64,000 nucleotides of DNA from Pseudidiomarina halophila (GCF_003987215.1 NZ_PIPW01000002.1:248001-312000), one strand, 5' to 3'; shown: positions 17,142 through 26,082, counted from the stretch's first letter. Translations and numbers: made by a program. The notes: generated by a model not told the origin, from the sequence alone.

Positions 17142-18665
17142 ATGAACAATTCGATGACGCATCCGTATCAAATCGTTATCTTAGGTGGGGGCTCGGCAGG
17201 CTGGATGACTGCTGCCGCATTGAGCAAAGTCCTTGACCAGCAAAAGTACCGAATTACCTTAGTCGAATCCGCAGCGATCGGCACCGTATCTGTTGGCGAA
17301 GCCACCATTCCAGGCATTCGCGAATTCAACCAACTTCTCGAAATCAACGAAGACGAGTTTCTGCGTGAAACCAATGGCTCATTCAAGTTAGGCATTGCGT
17401 TTGAAAACTGGCAGAACATCGGTGATTTCTATATGCACCCGTTTGGCCCTTATGGTGTCACCTTACATGGTGTGCATTTCCATCATTACTACTTACGTCA
17501 CCAGCGCGAGCAGGGCGAGGCTGATGCGATGCCGCTCAGCGATCTCAACCTGGAATGGCGGGCGGCAATTGAACATAAATTTACCCGGCCGATTGCCGAC
17601 AAACGCAGTCCGTTGGGGCATATTAAGTACGCCTATCATTTTGATGCACTGAAATACGCGCAATACCTGAAAAAATACGCTACTGCACGGGGTGTGGTGG
17701 CACTAGACGATCGCATGGTCGAAGCCAAACAGCAGGTCAAGCATGGCCCGATTGATGCGTTAATGCTTGAGAAGAATGGCGAGTTAGCCGGCGATTTCTT
17801 TATCGACTGCAGCGGCTTTAAGGCGTTGCTTATTGGTGAAGCGCTAGATGTAAGCTACCACGACTGGCGTAAGTGGATGCCATGTGACAGCGCGGTGGCG
17901 TTGCCAGGTCAGCATGATAACGCTGATATCCTGCCCTATACCCGCTCGATTGCTCATCACGAGGGCTGGCGCTGGCGTATTCCGTTGCAGCACCGCACAG
18001 GTGAGGGTTGGGTGTACTCGAGTCGGTTTACCGATTCAGAAAAGGCTGAGCGGGAATTCCGTGACACTATCGGTAACCATGACAGTAAAGCCAACCATTT
18101 GCGCTGGATCAACGGCCGCCGTGATCAGGCGTGGCGCCATAACTGCGCTGCAATTGGCTTATCCGCCGGTTTTATTGAACCGTTAGAGTCTACCGGCTTG
18201 CAGCTCACGCAGTCTGGCATCATGCGACTTATCAGTTTACTGCCAGGGCAGGGCGAGTTAAGCGAGCGTGCGGCCGCATTTAACCGGTTTACCGCTGAAG
18301 AAATCACCAATATCCGTGATTTTGTGATGTGCCATTACAAACTGACAAACCGGGACGACTCGGAATTCTGGCGTTATTGCCGCGATATGGAAATTCCGGA
18401 TTCACTGCAGCAACGACTCGATCTGTATCAGGAAAACGCCAGTGTTTTTCGTAACAGCAATAATGAGCTGTTTAATGAAATCAGCTGGTTCTCGATGTTT
18501 CAGGGACAAGGGCTCCGCCCTGCAAATGTGCATCCACTGGCCGAGCAAATGCCGGCCGCGACCTTGCAACAGCACCTGCAAACGATTCAACGGGTGTTCG
18601 CACAGTCAGTCGCCCAGCTACCGACCCACGAACAATTTATTAAAGAGCATTGTAAAGCCCCATGA
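17142..18665 (+). CDS. Flavin-dependent tryptophan-halogenase-family protein
   Basis: Start chosen at ATG 17142 (ATG 17154 is also possible) because the earlier in-frame ATG at 17100 lies inside a terminator-like hairpin. The 507-residue product has the FAD loop ILGGGSAGWMTA, GEATIPGIREF, FKLGIAFENW (lysine equivalent to the catalytic one of PrnA), WRWRIPLQ (the WxWxIP halogenase motif) and GFIEPLESTGL (glutamate of the active site). The halogenase residues are therefore present. Such genes commonly accompany large TonB receptors in Alteromonadales and Caulobacter relatives, but their substrates are unknown. The stop overlaps the next ATG. A secondary-metabolite role has no support nearby. 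Confidence 0.85.
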   Translation: MNNSMTHPYQIVILGGGSAGWMTAAALSKVLDQQKYRITLVESAAIGTVSVGEATIPGIREFNQLLEINEDEFLRETNGSFKLGIAFENWQNIGDFYMHPFGPYGVTLHGVHFHHYYLRHQREQGEADAMPLSDLNLEWRAAIEHKFTRPIADKRSPLGHIKYAYHFDALKYAQYLKKYATARGVVALDDRMVEAKQQVKHGPIDALMLEKNGELAGDFFIDCSGFKALLIGEALDVSYHDWRKWMPCDSAVALPGQHDNADILPYTRSIAHHEGWRWRIPLQHRTGEGWVYSSRFTDSEKAEREFRDTIGNHDSKANHLRWINGRRDQAWRHNCAAIGLSAGFIEPLESTGLQLTQSGIMRLISLLPGQGELSERAAAFNRFTAEEITNIRDFVMCHYKLTNRDDSEFWRYCRDMEIPDSLQQRLDLYQENASVFRNSNNELFNEISWFSMFQGQGLRPANVHPLAEQMPAATLQQHLQTIQRVFAQSVAQLPTHEQFIKEHCKAP

Positions 18666-21121
18666 CACGTACTTTTTTGAAACCTTTTAGTATTGCCATG
18701 TTGGCGCTGTTCGCGCTGAATAGCTGCAGCATGCTGGCCGATTATGAGCAAATGCCGTCTGCCAATTATGACCACCGTATTAAGTTGCTGGTCATGCACT
18801 ACACCGCAATCGATTATGGTAAAAGTGTGGACGTACTGGTTGAGCCAAAAGGGCTGAGCTCTCATTACCTGGTGCCGGAATCCGGAGACCCAAGCTATCC
18901 CTATGATGAACTCAAGGTTTTTCAGTTGGTCGATGAGTCGGAACGGGCCTGGCACGCGGGTGACAGCTACTGGCAGGGGCGTACTGACCTCAATGATCAG
19001 TCCATCGGTATCGAAATTGTTAATGTGCCGCAGTGTGAGTGGGATACCACCCAGCAGACATCACGGGCGGAACATGGTGAAAATCGCCTGTGCGTTTTCC
19101 CGGATTATGACCCACAGCAGATTGAAAAGGTGATCGAGTTAGCGCAGGAGATTCTTGCGCGCCATCCTGATATTCATCCAACCGCAGTAGTGGGGCACTC
19201 AGATATTGCCCCAACGCGGAAAAACGATCCGGGTCCACGTTTTCCCTGGTACCAGCTGTATCAACAAGGTGTTGGTGCCTGGTACGAACAGGAGACCCTC
19301 GCACGCTACTGGAAGCAGTTTAACCAGCAGCCCGTTAATACCGGGTTGTTGCAAGCCGCGTTTAATGCCTATGGCTATGGCGTTACTGAAACGGGTGTCT
19401 ACGACGAAACCACGGCGAGTACCGTATCAGCTTTCCAAATGCACTTTTTGCCGTGGCAGGTAACGGGTAAGGCAGATAGTCAAACCAGCGCAGCGCTGTT
19501 CGCGCTATTAGAAAAGTACTTTCCGGAAAAACTTGAAGCCTTATGGGAACGTTATCAAGCCGAAGTTGCCGCGCGTCCTGCACCGGCCTGGGAGCCTAAG
19601 CACGGTCAAGTTGATGCAAGCTTCCCGGAGCCTGAAGCGCAACGCTCCAGCCGTGAATTAGTGAATGATAAGGCCGCATTCAAAAGCTATCGTGGCCGGG
19701 GCGAGCTTGTACTTTCCAGCGAACAGGACGTTACCGCAGTGCTGGAAGTGAATGGCGAAACCCTCAACATTGCAACGCCCCTGTTAGCGGAAAAAACCTA
19801 TGAGTATTCGCTCCATCGGCGCACCCAGAACGGTATCAACACCTTCCATGTGAAGTCGGTAGAGCCCGAAGGTGCGCGCCTTGATGTGCGTATTCCTTAT
19901 CCGCGGTTAATTGACGGGACTACCAACTATAGCGGCAAATTTAAAGAAGTTGACCGCCTTATCGAAGAAGATATCGCAAACGGATTCCCCGGCGCAGTGT
20001 TGCTGGTTGTTAAAGACGGCAAAATTATTAAGCACAGTGCCTACGGCTACGCGCGGCGCTACGATGAGCAGGGGCAGCCCCTCGCTAACCCCACGCCGAT
20101 GCAGCCCGATACCTTGTTCGACGTCGCCTCAAATACCAAAGCGTTCGCCACCTCAATGGCGATGATGCAGTTGGTGGAACGTGGCCTGCTGGACGTGACG
20201 AAGCCGATTTACTATTACCTGCCTGAATACCGCGGTAACGGTCGCGAAGCGCGTACGGTGGAAGACTTGCTCAACCATCATTCCGGTTATGCGCCGCAGG
20301 TACACTTCTTCGACCCCGATAATAAACTGGGTAAGGGGTTCTATTCGCTGGAAAAAGAAAAGACCCAGCGTTTGATGGCGACTCGCGTGCCTTTTGATGT
20401 TGGTAAGGGGGTACGTGCCACCTACAGTGATACTAACTTTATGCTGCTGGGAACCATTATTGAACGCATCACCGGCATGCCGCTCGATCAATATACGGAG
20501 CAGAACATATACGTACCTCTGGGTCTGCATGACACCCTGTTTGCGCCTTTACGCAAAGGACGGCAGCCAACCGAGATCGCAGCGACAGAACTGCAGGGCA
20601 ATACCCGCGGCGGTGTTGTTGACTTCCCGGGCGTGCGCACCTACACCCTGCAAGGCGAAGTGCACGATGAAAAAGCCTTCTACGCGATGGATGAGGTTGC
20701 CGGTCATGCGGGCTTGTTTTCTACCGCCCCGGATTTAGCCGTGCTGATTCAGACGCTGTTGAACGGCGGCGGCTATGGCAATGTGCATTTGTTTGAACCC
20801 AGCGTGCTTGATGCCTTTACCCAGCCGCATCAGAACGAGCGTACCTTCGGTTTAGGCTGGCGTCGTGCCGCCGACGGACAATTGCGCTGGCATTTTGGTC
20901 CTTACGCCAGCCATCAGGCATTTGGTCATACCGGTTGGACCGGTGTTGCCACTGTGGTCGATCCAGCGCTGGACCTGGGCATCATCTTGCTGACCAATGC
21001 CCGGCATAGCCCGACCACAGAAAAAAATGGGGACATTGAGTTTCTCGGCAAGACCTTCGAAACCGGTAATTACGGCAGCGTAATGACTGCCGTTTACGAG
21101 GCTGTGCTAGAGACGCAGTAG
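18662..21121 (+). CDS. Lipoprotein fusion: AmiD-type murein amidase + peptidoglycan-binding domain + YfeW/PBP4B-type serine hydrolase
   Basis: An 819-residue protein with signal peptide and a lipobox-like LNSC (Cys22). Residues about 40-200 are Amidase_2/AmiD: VMHYTA (zinc His46), SSHYLVPE, RAWHAGDSYWQGRTDLND, IGIEIVN, and VVGHSDIAPTRKNDPGP with the remaining zinc ligands. About 225-295 is a PG_binding_1-like repeat. About 400-819 is a serine hydrolase closely resembling E. coli YfeW: SNTK at 490-493, YSDTN near 588, PLGL, ATELQGNTRGG, VHDEKAFYAMDEVAGHAGLFS and GHTGWTG. In E. coli yfeW is part of the murQ operon, and the related Bacillus AmiE is a muropeptide amidase. One polypeptide thus joins two murein-cleaving folds. 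ATGA overlap couples it to the halogenase gene. Confidence 0.9.
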   Translation: MTRTFLKPFSIAMLALFALNSCSMLADYEQMPSANYDHRIKLLVMHYTAIDYGKSVDVLVEPKGLSSHYLVPESGDPSYPYDELKVFQLVDESERAWHAGDSYWQGRTDLNDQSIGIEIVNVPQCEWDTTQQTSRAEHGENRLCVFPDYDPQQIEKVIELAQEILARHPDIHPTAVVGHSDIAPTRKNDPGPRFPWYQLYQQGVGAWYEQETLARYWKQFNQQPVNTGLLQAAFNAYGYGVTETGVYDETTASTVSAFQMHFLPWQVTGKADSQTSAALFALLEKYFPEKLEALWERYQAEVAARPAPAWEPKHGQVDASFPEPEAQRSSRELVNDKAAFKSYRGRGELVLSSEQDVTAVLEVNGETLNIATPLLAEKTYEYSLHRRTQNGINTFHVKSVEPEGARLDVRIPYPRLIDGTTNYSGKFKEVDRLIEEDIANGFPGAVLLVVKDGKIIKHSAYGYARRYDEQGQPLANPTPMQPDTLFDVASNTKAFATSMAMMQLVERGLLDVTKPIYYYLPEYRGNGREARTVEDLLNHHSGYAPQVHFFDPDNKLGKGFYSLEKEKTQRLMATRVPFDVGKGVRATYSDTNFMLLGTIIERITGMPLDQYTEQNIYVPLGLHDTLFAPLRKGRQPTEIAATELQGNTRGGVVDFPGVRTYTLQGEVHDEKAFYAMDEVAGHAGLFSTAPDLAVLIQTLLNGGGYGNVHLFEPSVLDAFTQPHQNERTFGLGWRRAADGQLRWHFGPYASHQAFGHTGWTGVATVVDPALDLGIILLTNARHSPTTEKNGDIEFLGKTFETGNYGSVMTAVYEAVLETQ

Positions 21122-21123
21122 TC

Positions 21124-22515
21124 TTAAGGACTCTGGTAACGCGCGCGGATCTCCGTAATTCGTGCATCAAGGGTAGCGCGGTCAAACCATTGGCCGCGTA
21201 CCATAACACCGCGCGGCTGCTTCAGGGCGCTGGCAGAAACTAATGGATTCTTTTCCAGCAACATGAAATCGGCCTGATAACCGGTGGCGACATGACCCAG
21301 CTTCGGTGCGTTTTCGTAACTGGAGAAATACTCTCCTGCGGCTGCCGTGGCACTGTAGTAAATCGCCTCAAGGGGCATACCTGCGGCCTGCATGTAACGA
21401 ATTTCGTGGTGAATTGAATAGCCCGGTACACTAAACAGTTGTGGTGCATCGGTACCAAAGATAATTTCGGCGCCGGCTTCATAAAGTGCGTTAAGCAACT
21501 TTCGGCGATTGTTCTGCTGTACCGCAGCATGCTCGACGTTGAAATAACTTGAGCCGCGGTTCGGATAATAGGCCAGCCAAGCTTCCCGTACCTGTTCTGG
21601 GACTAATGCCAGTTCCGCATAGCTCGCCAGCGACTCTGGGTCGCCTGCACCTATTAAGGTTGCCCATAGGGCCTGGGTGGGTACCACCACCATGTTGTGT
21701 TGCAGGGTCAGCTCCACCAAAATGGCGAGCTCACTTGCGGTAACAGGGCGGTCAATGGCATCGACGTAACGCAGGTAGCCGTCAAGATGGTCAATGGTAC
21801 GCTGGCCTTCTTCCATGGCGACCTTAAGCCCGACATCGACCGGCACGTGACCGGCAAAATCAATACCCAGAGTTCGCGCCGCTGCCGCAACGGCACGGTA
21901 TTCTTCAAGCTGCAGTCCCGGGTGAATCTTGAGCAAATCCCAGCCCTCGGCAACATGTTCCTGTACCCGCGCCGCGGCTTGTTCCGGTGACTCGACAGTG
22001 GCGTCGTTAAAACTCGGTCCGGCCAGAAATAATGTTGGCCCGACACGTTTACCCGCAGCAATATCTTGTTTTAGCTGCAGCTGATCGGTGTAGCCGAGCA
22101 TCCCCCGTACCGTGGTAACGCCATTGGCGACGTAGAGGAACAGCATGTCGTCGGCATAGCTGGAGGGCATGCCACCAAAATCAACCGCCGCAGGAACGTG
22201 CCCATGCATTTCGGTAAATCCCGCCAGTACATAACCGCCGTTACCATCGATAACTTGTGTGAACTCATTAATCATGGCGGCATTTAGCGTCGGCGTGACG
22301 GCGACAATTTGACCGTCCTGAATCGCGATGCTGGCGTCTTCAAGCAGTGTCGCTTGCTCGTTCTGCCAGGTGATCACGTTCACACCGCTGACGACAGTGT
22401 CAGCAGCCGTTACCGGATCACCCATTGCCTGAACGGATGCTGCGGGCTCGGGTGAGCAGCCCAAAACCACGAACAAGCCGGCGCCCAATAGCAGATGTTT
22501 GCATACCTGGAACAT
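21124..22515 (-). CDS. Amidohydrolase-family lipoprotein
   Basis: A 463-residue metal-dependent hydrolase with signal peptide and lipobox VLGC (cysteine near residue 20). Visible TIM-barrel landmarks: GGYVLAGFTEMHGHVPAA (HxH metal motif), LLKIHPG (lysine of the bridge), FAGHVPV and TIDHLDGY histidines, and IIFGTDAP (aspartate). It resembles imidazolonepropionase-like or prolidase-like exported amidohydrolases; the substrate is unknown. It converges on the amidase fusion gene, ending three bases away. No shared palindrome was seen before it, so membership in the murein regulon is doubtful. Confidence 0.8.
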   Translation of the reverse strand: MFQVCKHLLLGAGLFVVLGCSPEPAASVQAMGDPVTAADTVVSGVNVITWQNEQATLLEDASIAIQDGQIVAVTPTLNAAMINEFTQVIDGNGGYVLAGFTEMHGHVPAAVDFGGMPSSYADDMLFLYVANGVTTVRGMLGYTDQLQLKQDIAAGKRVGPTLFLAGPSFNDATVESPEQAAARVQEHVAEGWDLLKIHPGLQLEEYRAVAAAARTLGIDFAGHVPVDVGLKVAMEEGQRTIDHLDGYLRYVDAIDRPVTASELAILVELTLQHNMVVVPTQALWATLIGAGDPESLASYAELALVPEQVREAWLAYYPNRGSSYFNVEHAAVQQNNRRKLLNALYEAGAEIIFGTDAPQLFSVPGYSIHHEIRYMQAAGMPLEAIYYSATAAAGEYFSSYENAPKLGHVATGYQADFMLLEKNPLVSASALKQPRGVMVRGQWFDRATLDARITEIRARYQSP

Positions 22516-22683
22516 AACTTAATCCTCGAGTGCGTTAATGACTTCAGCATATTACATAAATGCACTGCCACCAATTTTTCATAGCAGCAGCAATGCGATC
22601 TGCAAAACAATTGCGAACAGCACTAGCATCAATCAGCAATCCTGTTTACCTTAGCAGGTGAACCAGGAGGACATTCATTCACC

Positions 22684-23505
22684 ATGCGTATTGCGACTCT
22701 CGGCCCAGCGGGCACCTTTTCTGAAATTGCGGCGTGTGAGTACGGGCGGCAACTGGATAACTATACCTTACAGTTCTATCCGGCTCTGGCACGGGTATTA
22801 AAAGCCGTACCGGAAGAGGCGGATATTGCGGTAGTCCCTATTGAGAATATCGTTGAAGGAGTGGTCTCGCCGGTGATTGATACTTTTGTCAAAAGGCCCT
22901 TGGAGATCATCGCTGAATTATCGATCCCTGTACGTTTTTCTTTGGTTGCTAACCATCGTTCTCCGGCGAAAATTTATGCACAGTTTGTGGCCCAGGGACA
23001 ATGCAGTGAGTGCCTGAGCCAGTACGATGTACCTGTTATGAATACCGCCAGCAACAGTGAAGCATTGCAGTTACTGCTGCAAAGTCACGAACCTGCGGCG
23101 GCGGTGGTGCCCGAACACTGTCTGGGCGATCACAATTTTGCGCATACGCAGCACGACGTGACCGATTACGCCCACAACGAAACCCGGTTCGTGGCAGTAC
23201 GGGAGGCAAAGGGTAACAGCGTACCCAGAGCTTCGGACGTGCGCTATAAAACGTCGCTATTGATCATCGATGACACTGATCATCCGGGACTTCTGGTCGA
23301 GCATCTGCAGGTATTTGCTGCTTACCGGGTCAACTTAACCTCGCTGGTGTCACGGCCGACCGGGCAGGCGTTCGGGCAGTACCATTTTTATATTGAATGT
23401 GAAGGGCATCACGAAGATACCGCCATCCGCGCGGCGTTAACGCTCATCAAGTTGCGCAATAAGGTGATGCTACTAGGCAGTTACCCAAACGCGGGCGCTG
23501 TTTAG
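22684..23505 (+). CDS. pheA: Prephenate dehydratase (monofunctional)
   Basis: A 273-residue enzyme of phenylalanine synthesis turning prephenate into phenylpyruvate. It begins ATLGPAGTFSE and has two periplasmic-binding-like lobes with IAVVPIENIVEGVV, the HNETRF motif near 185 (TRF catalytic signature), then an ACT domain (about 195-270, SLLIIDDTDHPGLLVEHL) for feedback by phenylalanine. It lacks the chorismate mutase domain of E. coli PheA. AGGAGG lies at 22665-22670, a rather long 13 bases before the ATG. The stop overlaps the stop of the convergent DUF2474 gene by four bases. Confidence 0.93.
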   Translation: MRIATLGPAGTFSEIAACEYGRQLDNYTLQFYPALARVLKAVPEEADIAVVPIENIVEGVVSPVIDTFVKRPLEIIAELSIPVRFSLVANHRSPAKIYAQFVAQGQCSECLSQYDVPVMNTASNSEALQLLLQSHEPAAAVVPEHCLGDHNFAHTQHDVTDYAHNETRFVAVREAKGNSVPRASDVRYKTSLLIIDDTDHPGLLVEHLQVFAAYRVNLTSLVSRPTGQAFGQYHFYIECEGHHEDTAIRAALTLIKLRNKVMLLGSYPNAGAV

Positions 23506-23609
23506 AGCAGCGCCCAGCGAATGGTTAAACCCACAGCTGTAACCGCAGCAACGCCGGCCAGCCACAGCAGAAGAAACCAGCCCAGCCGCCGCCATGTTTG
23601 ACGCTTCAT
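23502..23609 (-). CDS. DUF2474-type small membrane protein of the bd oxidase operon
   Basis: A 35-residue single-pass protein, beginning MKRQTWRRLGWFLLLWLAG and ending TIRWALL. Its ATG overlaps the cioB stop (TAATG), so it is translationally coupled as third gene of the oxidase operon. A basic N-terminus, one hydrophobic helix and a W-RRL-W pattern fit the DUF2474 family that follows cioB/cydB in many proteobacteria, a likely counterpart of CydX/CydH subunits. Overlap with the pheA stop is four bases. Confidence 0.8.
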   Translation of the reverse strand: MKRQTWRRLGWFLLLWLAGVAAVTAVGLTIRWALL

Positions 23610-24616
23610 TAGTCGTGATACCCCGAATCCTCGCGAACTTTGCCGCGAAACACCCAGTAGGTGTAGCCAGTGTAGGCAAAGATGATAGGTAAAAGTATCA
23701 CGGCGCCAACCAATAAGAACACTAAACTATTGTCCGGAGCGGCAGCGTCCCAGAGCGTAATCGCGCGCGGCACGAGATAAGGGAAAATACTCACGGCAAA
23801 GCCCAGAAACGCGACCAGGAATAAACCCAGTGACCAGAGATAGGGACTGACGTGGCGACGCTGTTTCAATGCCCGTAACAAACCGATAGTTACGCCCGCT
23901 AATACCAGTGGCAGAATCCACAGCCAGATCGATGCCGGAAAACTGAACCAGCGGTCAGCAATAGCGCTACTGCGCCAGGGTAAATAAAGACTGACGAAGG
24001 CGATGCAAGCGACCAGAGCCAGCGCAAACCTGAAAGCGAGGCCGTAGCTTCTGCGTTGCAGCTCGCCTTCGGTTTTCATTACCAACCAGGTGGCACCGAG
24101 CAGGGCATAGCCAATCACCACCGCAATACCACAGAACAATGAGAACCAGGTCAGCCAGTCAAACCAGCCACCGGCATAGGCACGGTCAACAACCTTGATG
24201 CCCTGAAGCATTGCGCCGAGCATGATACCCTGACTTAAGGCCGCGACCAGTGATCCCAGAATAAAAGACAGGTCCCATAGATGCTTACTGGTTTTGGTTT
24301 TGAAGCGGTACTCAAAAGCAACACCACGGAAGATAAGACCGAGCAGCATCGCAATAACCGGCATATACAACGCGGGCATAAGCACTGCATAGGCCAGAGG
24401 GAATACGGCTAAAAGACCGCCACCGCCTAGCACCAGCCAGGTTTCGTTGCCATCCCACACCGGAGCGACAGTATTCATCATAATATCGCGATGGTTTTCT
24501 TTCCTGAACCAGGGGAAAAGCATAGCGACACCAAGGTCAAAACCGTCCAGGGCAACGTAAGCAAACACGGCGATGGCAATAAGAATGGCCCAAATTAATG
24601 CATAATCCATGATCAA
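23609..24616 (-). CDS. cioB: Cytochrome bd-type quinol oxidase subunit II
   Basis: A 335-residue inner-membrane protein with about eight to nine helices, starting with DYALIWAILIAIAVFAYVALDGFDLG, typical of CydB/CioB, then PVWDGNETWLVLGGGGLLAVFP and FRGVAFEYRFK. It pairs with subunit I to reduce oxygen using quinol without proton pumping. It overlaps cioA (ATGA) and the DUF2474 gene (TAATG), a tight operon. Confidence 0.95.
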   Translation of the reverse strand: MIMDYALIWAILIAIAVFAYVALDGFDLGVAMLFPWFRKENHRDIMMNTVAPVWDGNETWLVLGGGGLLAVFPLAYAVLMPALYMPVIAMLLGLIFRGVAFEYRFKTKTSKHLWDLSFILGSLVAALSQGIMLGAMLQGIKVVDRAYAGGWFDWLTWFSLFCGIAVVIGYALLGATWLVMKTEGELQRRSYGLAFRFALALVACIAFVSLYLPWRSSAIADRWFSFPASIWLWILPLVLAGVTIGLLRALKQRRHVSPYLWSLGLFLVAFLGFAVSIFPYLVPRAITLWDAAAPDNSLVFLLVGAVILLPIIFAYTGYTYWVFRGKVREDSGYHD

Positions 24617-26016
24617 TCCTCCTCGTGCATTAAGCGCTCTGATGCCATGCCGGCATGCTGGTGTTTTGCGTAATCAGGTATATGAACCTGGTCGGGGTCG
24701 GCTGCCATTTTCCGCAAGATATAAACAGTACCTGCACCGAACACCAGGAAGTAAACGGCAATAAAGGCAAGTAGACTGCCCCCAACGCCTTCTGCAGCAA
24801 TTGCAGATACGGCATCCTCGGTGCGTAGTAATCCATAGATGACCCAGGGCTGGCGGCCGACTTCGGTGACAATCCAGCCGGCAATCACGGCGACAAAACC
24901 TGCCGGCGCCATCAGCACCGCCGACTTATGTAACCTGGAGGCCTGATAAAGTTTACCGCGTGCCCGCTGGATACCAGCCCAAACGCCTACCACGAGCATC
25001 AGCATGCCGATGCCCACCATTACCCGAAATGCCCAAAACACAATGGCAACCGGTGGCCACTCATCACGGGGGAACGCATCAAGTCCGGTAACTTCTGCGT
25101 TTATGTCGTGTTTTAAAATAAGACTGCCAAGGGCGGGGACACTCAGGGCGTAATCGACCCGCGCGGTTTCTTCATTAGGTAGCCCGAATAAATGCAGCGG
25201 GGCGCGCGGCTTAGACTCAAAGTGCCCCTCCATGGCTGCAACTTTAGCTGGCTGATGTTCCTGAGTATTTAAACCATGCAGATCGCCGACTACCACCTGC
25301 AGGGGTGCGACAAGTAGCGCCATCCACATTGCCATCGAGAACATCTTGCGTGCGGCGGCATTACTGCGATTACGCAACAGGTGCCAGGCACCAACCCCAC
25401 CGACAACAAAAGCAGTTGTTAAATAGGCCGCAAGCAACATGTGTACAAAGCGATAAGGAAAGCTGGGATTAAAAATAACCGCTAACCAGTCCTCGACGAT
25501 GTACTGGCCGACCTCGTTCATGCCAAATCCTGCCGGCGTTTGCATCCAGCTGTTGACCGAGAGGATCCAGAAGGCACTTATGGCAGTGCCAATAGCGACC
25601 ATTAAGGTCGCGAAGAAATGCAAACCCTCGCCAACCCGGTTCATACCAAACAGCATCACGCCGAGAAAACCAGCTTCCAGAAAGAACGCAGTGAGTACCT
25701 CATAGCCCATCAGTGGACCGATAACCGGACCCGCTTTGTCGGAGAAAACCGACCAGTTGGTACCAAACTGGTAGCTCATGACAATACCGGAGACGACGCC
25801 CATGCCAAAGGCAACCGCGAAGATTTTGAGCCAGAAACGGAACAGTTTTTGATAGACAGGATTGCGGGTTTTTAAATACAAGCCTTCAAGGACTGCAAGA
25901 TAACTGGCGATGCCAATGGTGAAGGCGGGAAATATGATGTGGAAAGCAACGGTAAACGCGAACTGAATACGCGCTAGCAACAGTGCATCCGCAGTGGAGA
26001 AGAGACTCTCAATCAT
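24613..26016 (-). CDS. cioA: Cytochrome bd-type quinol oxidase subunit I, short Q-loop (cyanide-insensitive) class
   Basis: A 467-residue subunit, shorter than E. coli CydA (522), consistent with the short Q-loop CioA class. Seen: ARIQFAFTVAFHIIFPAFTIG (haem-ligand His near residue 26), GVVSGIVMSYQFGTNW, NSWMQTPAGF, GDLHGLNTQEHQPAKVAAMEG (quinol loop) and GRQPWVIYGLLRTEDAVS. It carries haems b558, b595 and d by family knowledge. CioAB-type oxidases often resist cyanide and serve low-oxygen or stress respiration. A pair of 14-bp direct repeats 22 bp apart lies 31-66 bp before the ATG and is a candidate regulator site. Confidence 0.93.
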   Translation of the reverse strand: MIESLFSTADALLLARIQFAFTVAFHIIFPAFTIGIASYLAVLEGLYLKTRNPVYQKLFRFWLKIFAVAFGMGVVSGIVMSYQFGTNWSVFSDKAGPVIGPLMGYEVLTAFFLEAGFLGVMLFGMNRVGEGLHFFATLMVAIGTAISAFWILSVNSWMQTPAGFGMNEVGQYIVEDWLAVIFNPSFPYRFVHMLLAAYLTTAFVVGGVGAWHLLRNRSNAAARKMFSMAMWMALLVAPLQVVVGDLHGLNTQEHQPAKVAAMEGHFESKPRAPLHLFGLPNEETARVDYALSVPALGSLILKHDINAEVTGLDAFPRDEWPPVAIVFWAFRVMVGIGMLMLVVGVWAGIQRARGKLYQASRLHKSAVLMAPAGFVAVIAGWIVTEVGRQPWVIYGLLRTEDAVSAIAAEGVGGSLLAFIAVYFLVFGAGTVYILRKMAADPDQVHIPDYAKHQHAGMASERLMHEED

Positions 26017-26046
26017 GCCAGTGGCTCCAATTGGTTTAGAATCTAC

Positions 26047-26082
26047 TTAAGTGTAGGTAATCCCATGATTAAGTGTAGGTAA
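26047..26082. promoter_or_regulatory. Direct repeat TTAAGTGTAGGTAA twice, 22 bp apart, before cioAB
   Basis: Perfect 14-base copies lie at 26047-26060 and 26069-26082. The period of 22 bp is about two helical turns, putting both copies on one DNA face, as expected for cooperative protein binding. It sits between the divergent cioA and yqhA genes. No regulator is identified. Confidence 0.55.

Noticed and set aside
17142-18665. Secondary-metabolite cluster around the halogenase-like gene
   Set aside because: No NRPS, PKS or other tailoring genes nearby; neighbours are a TonB receptor and a murein amidase.
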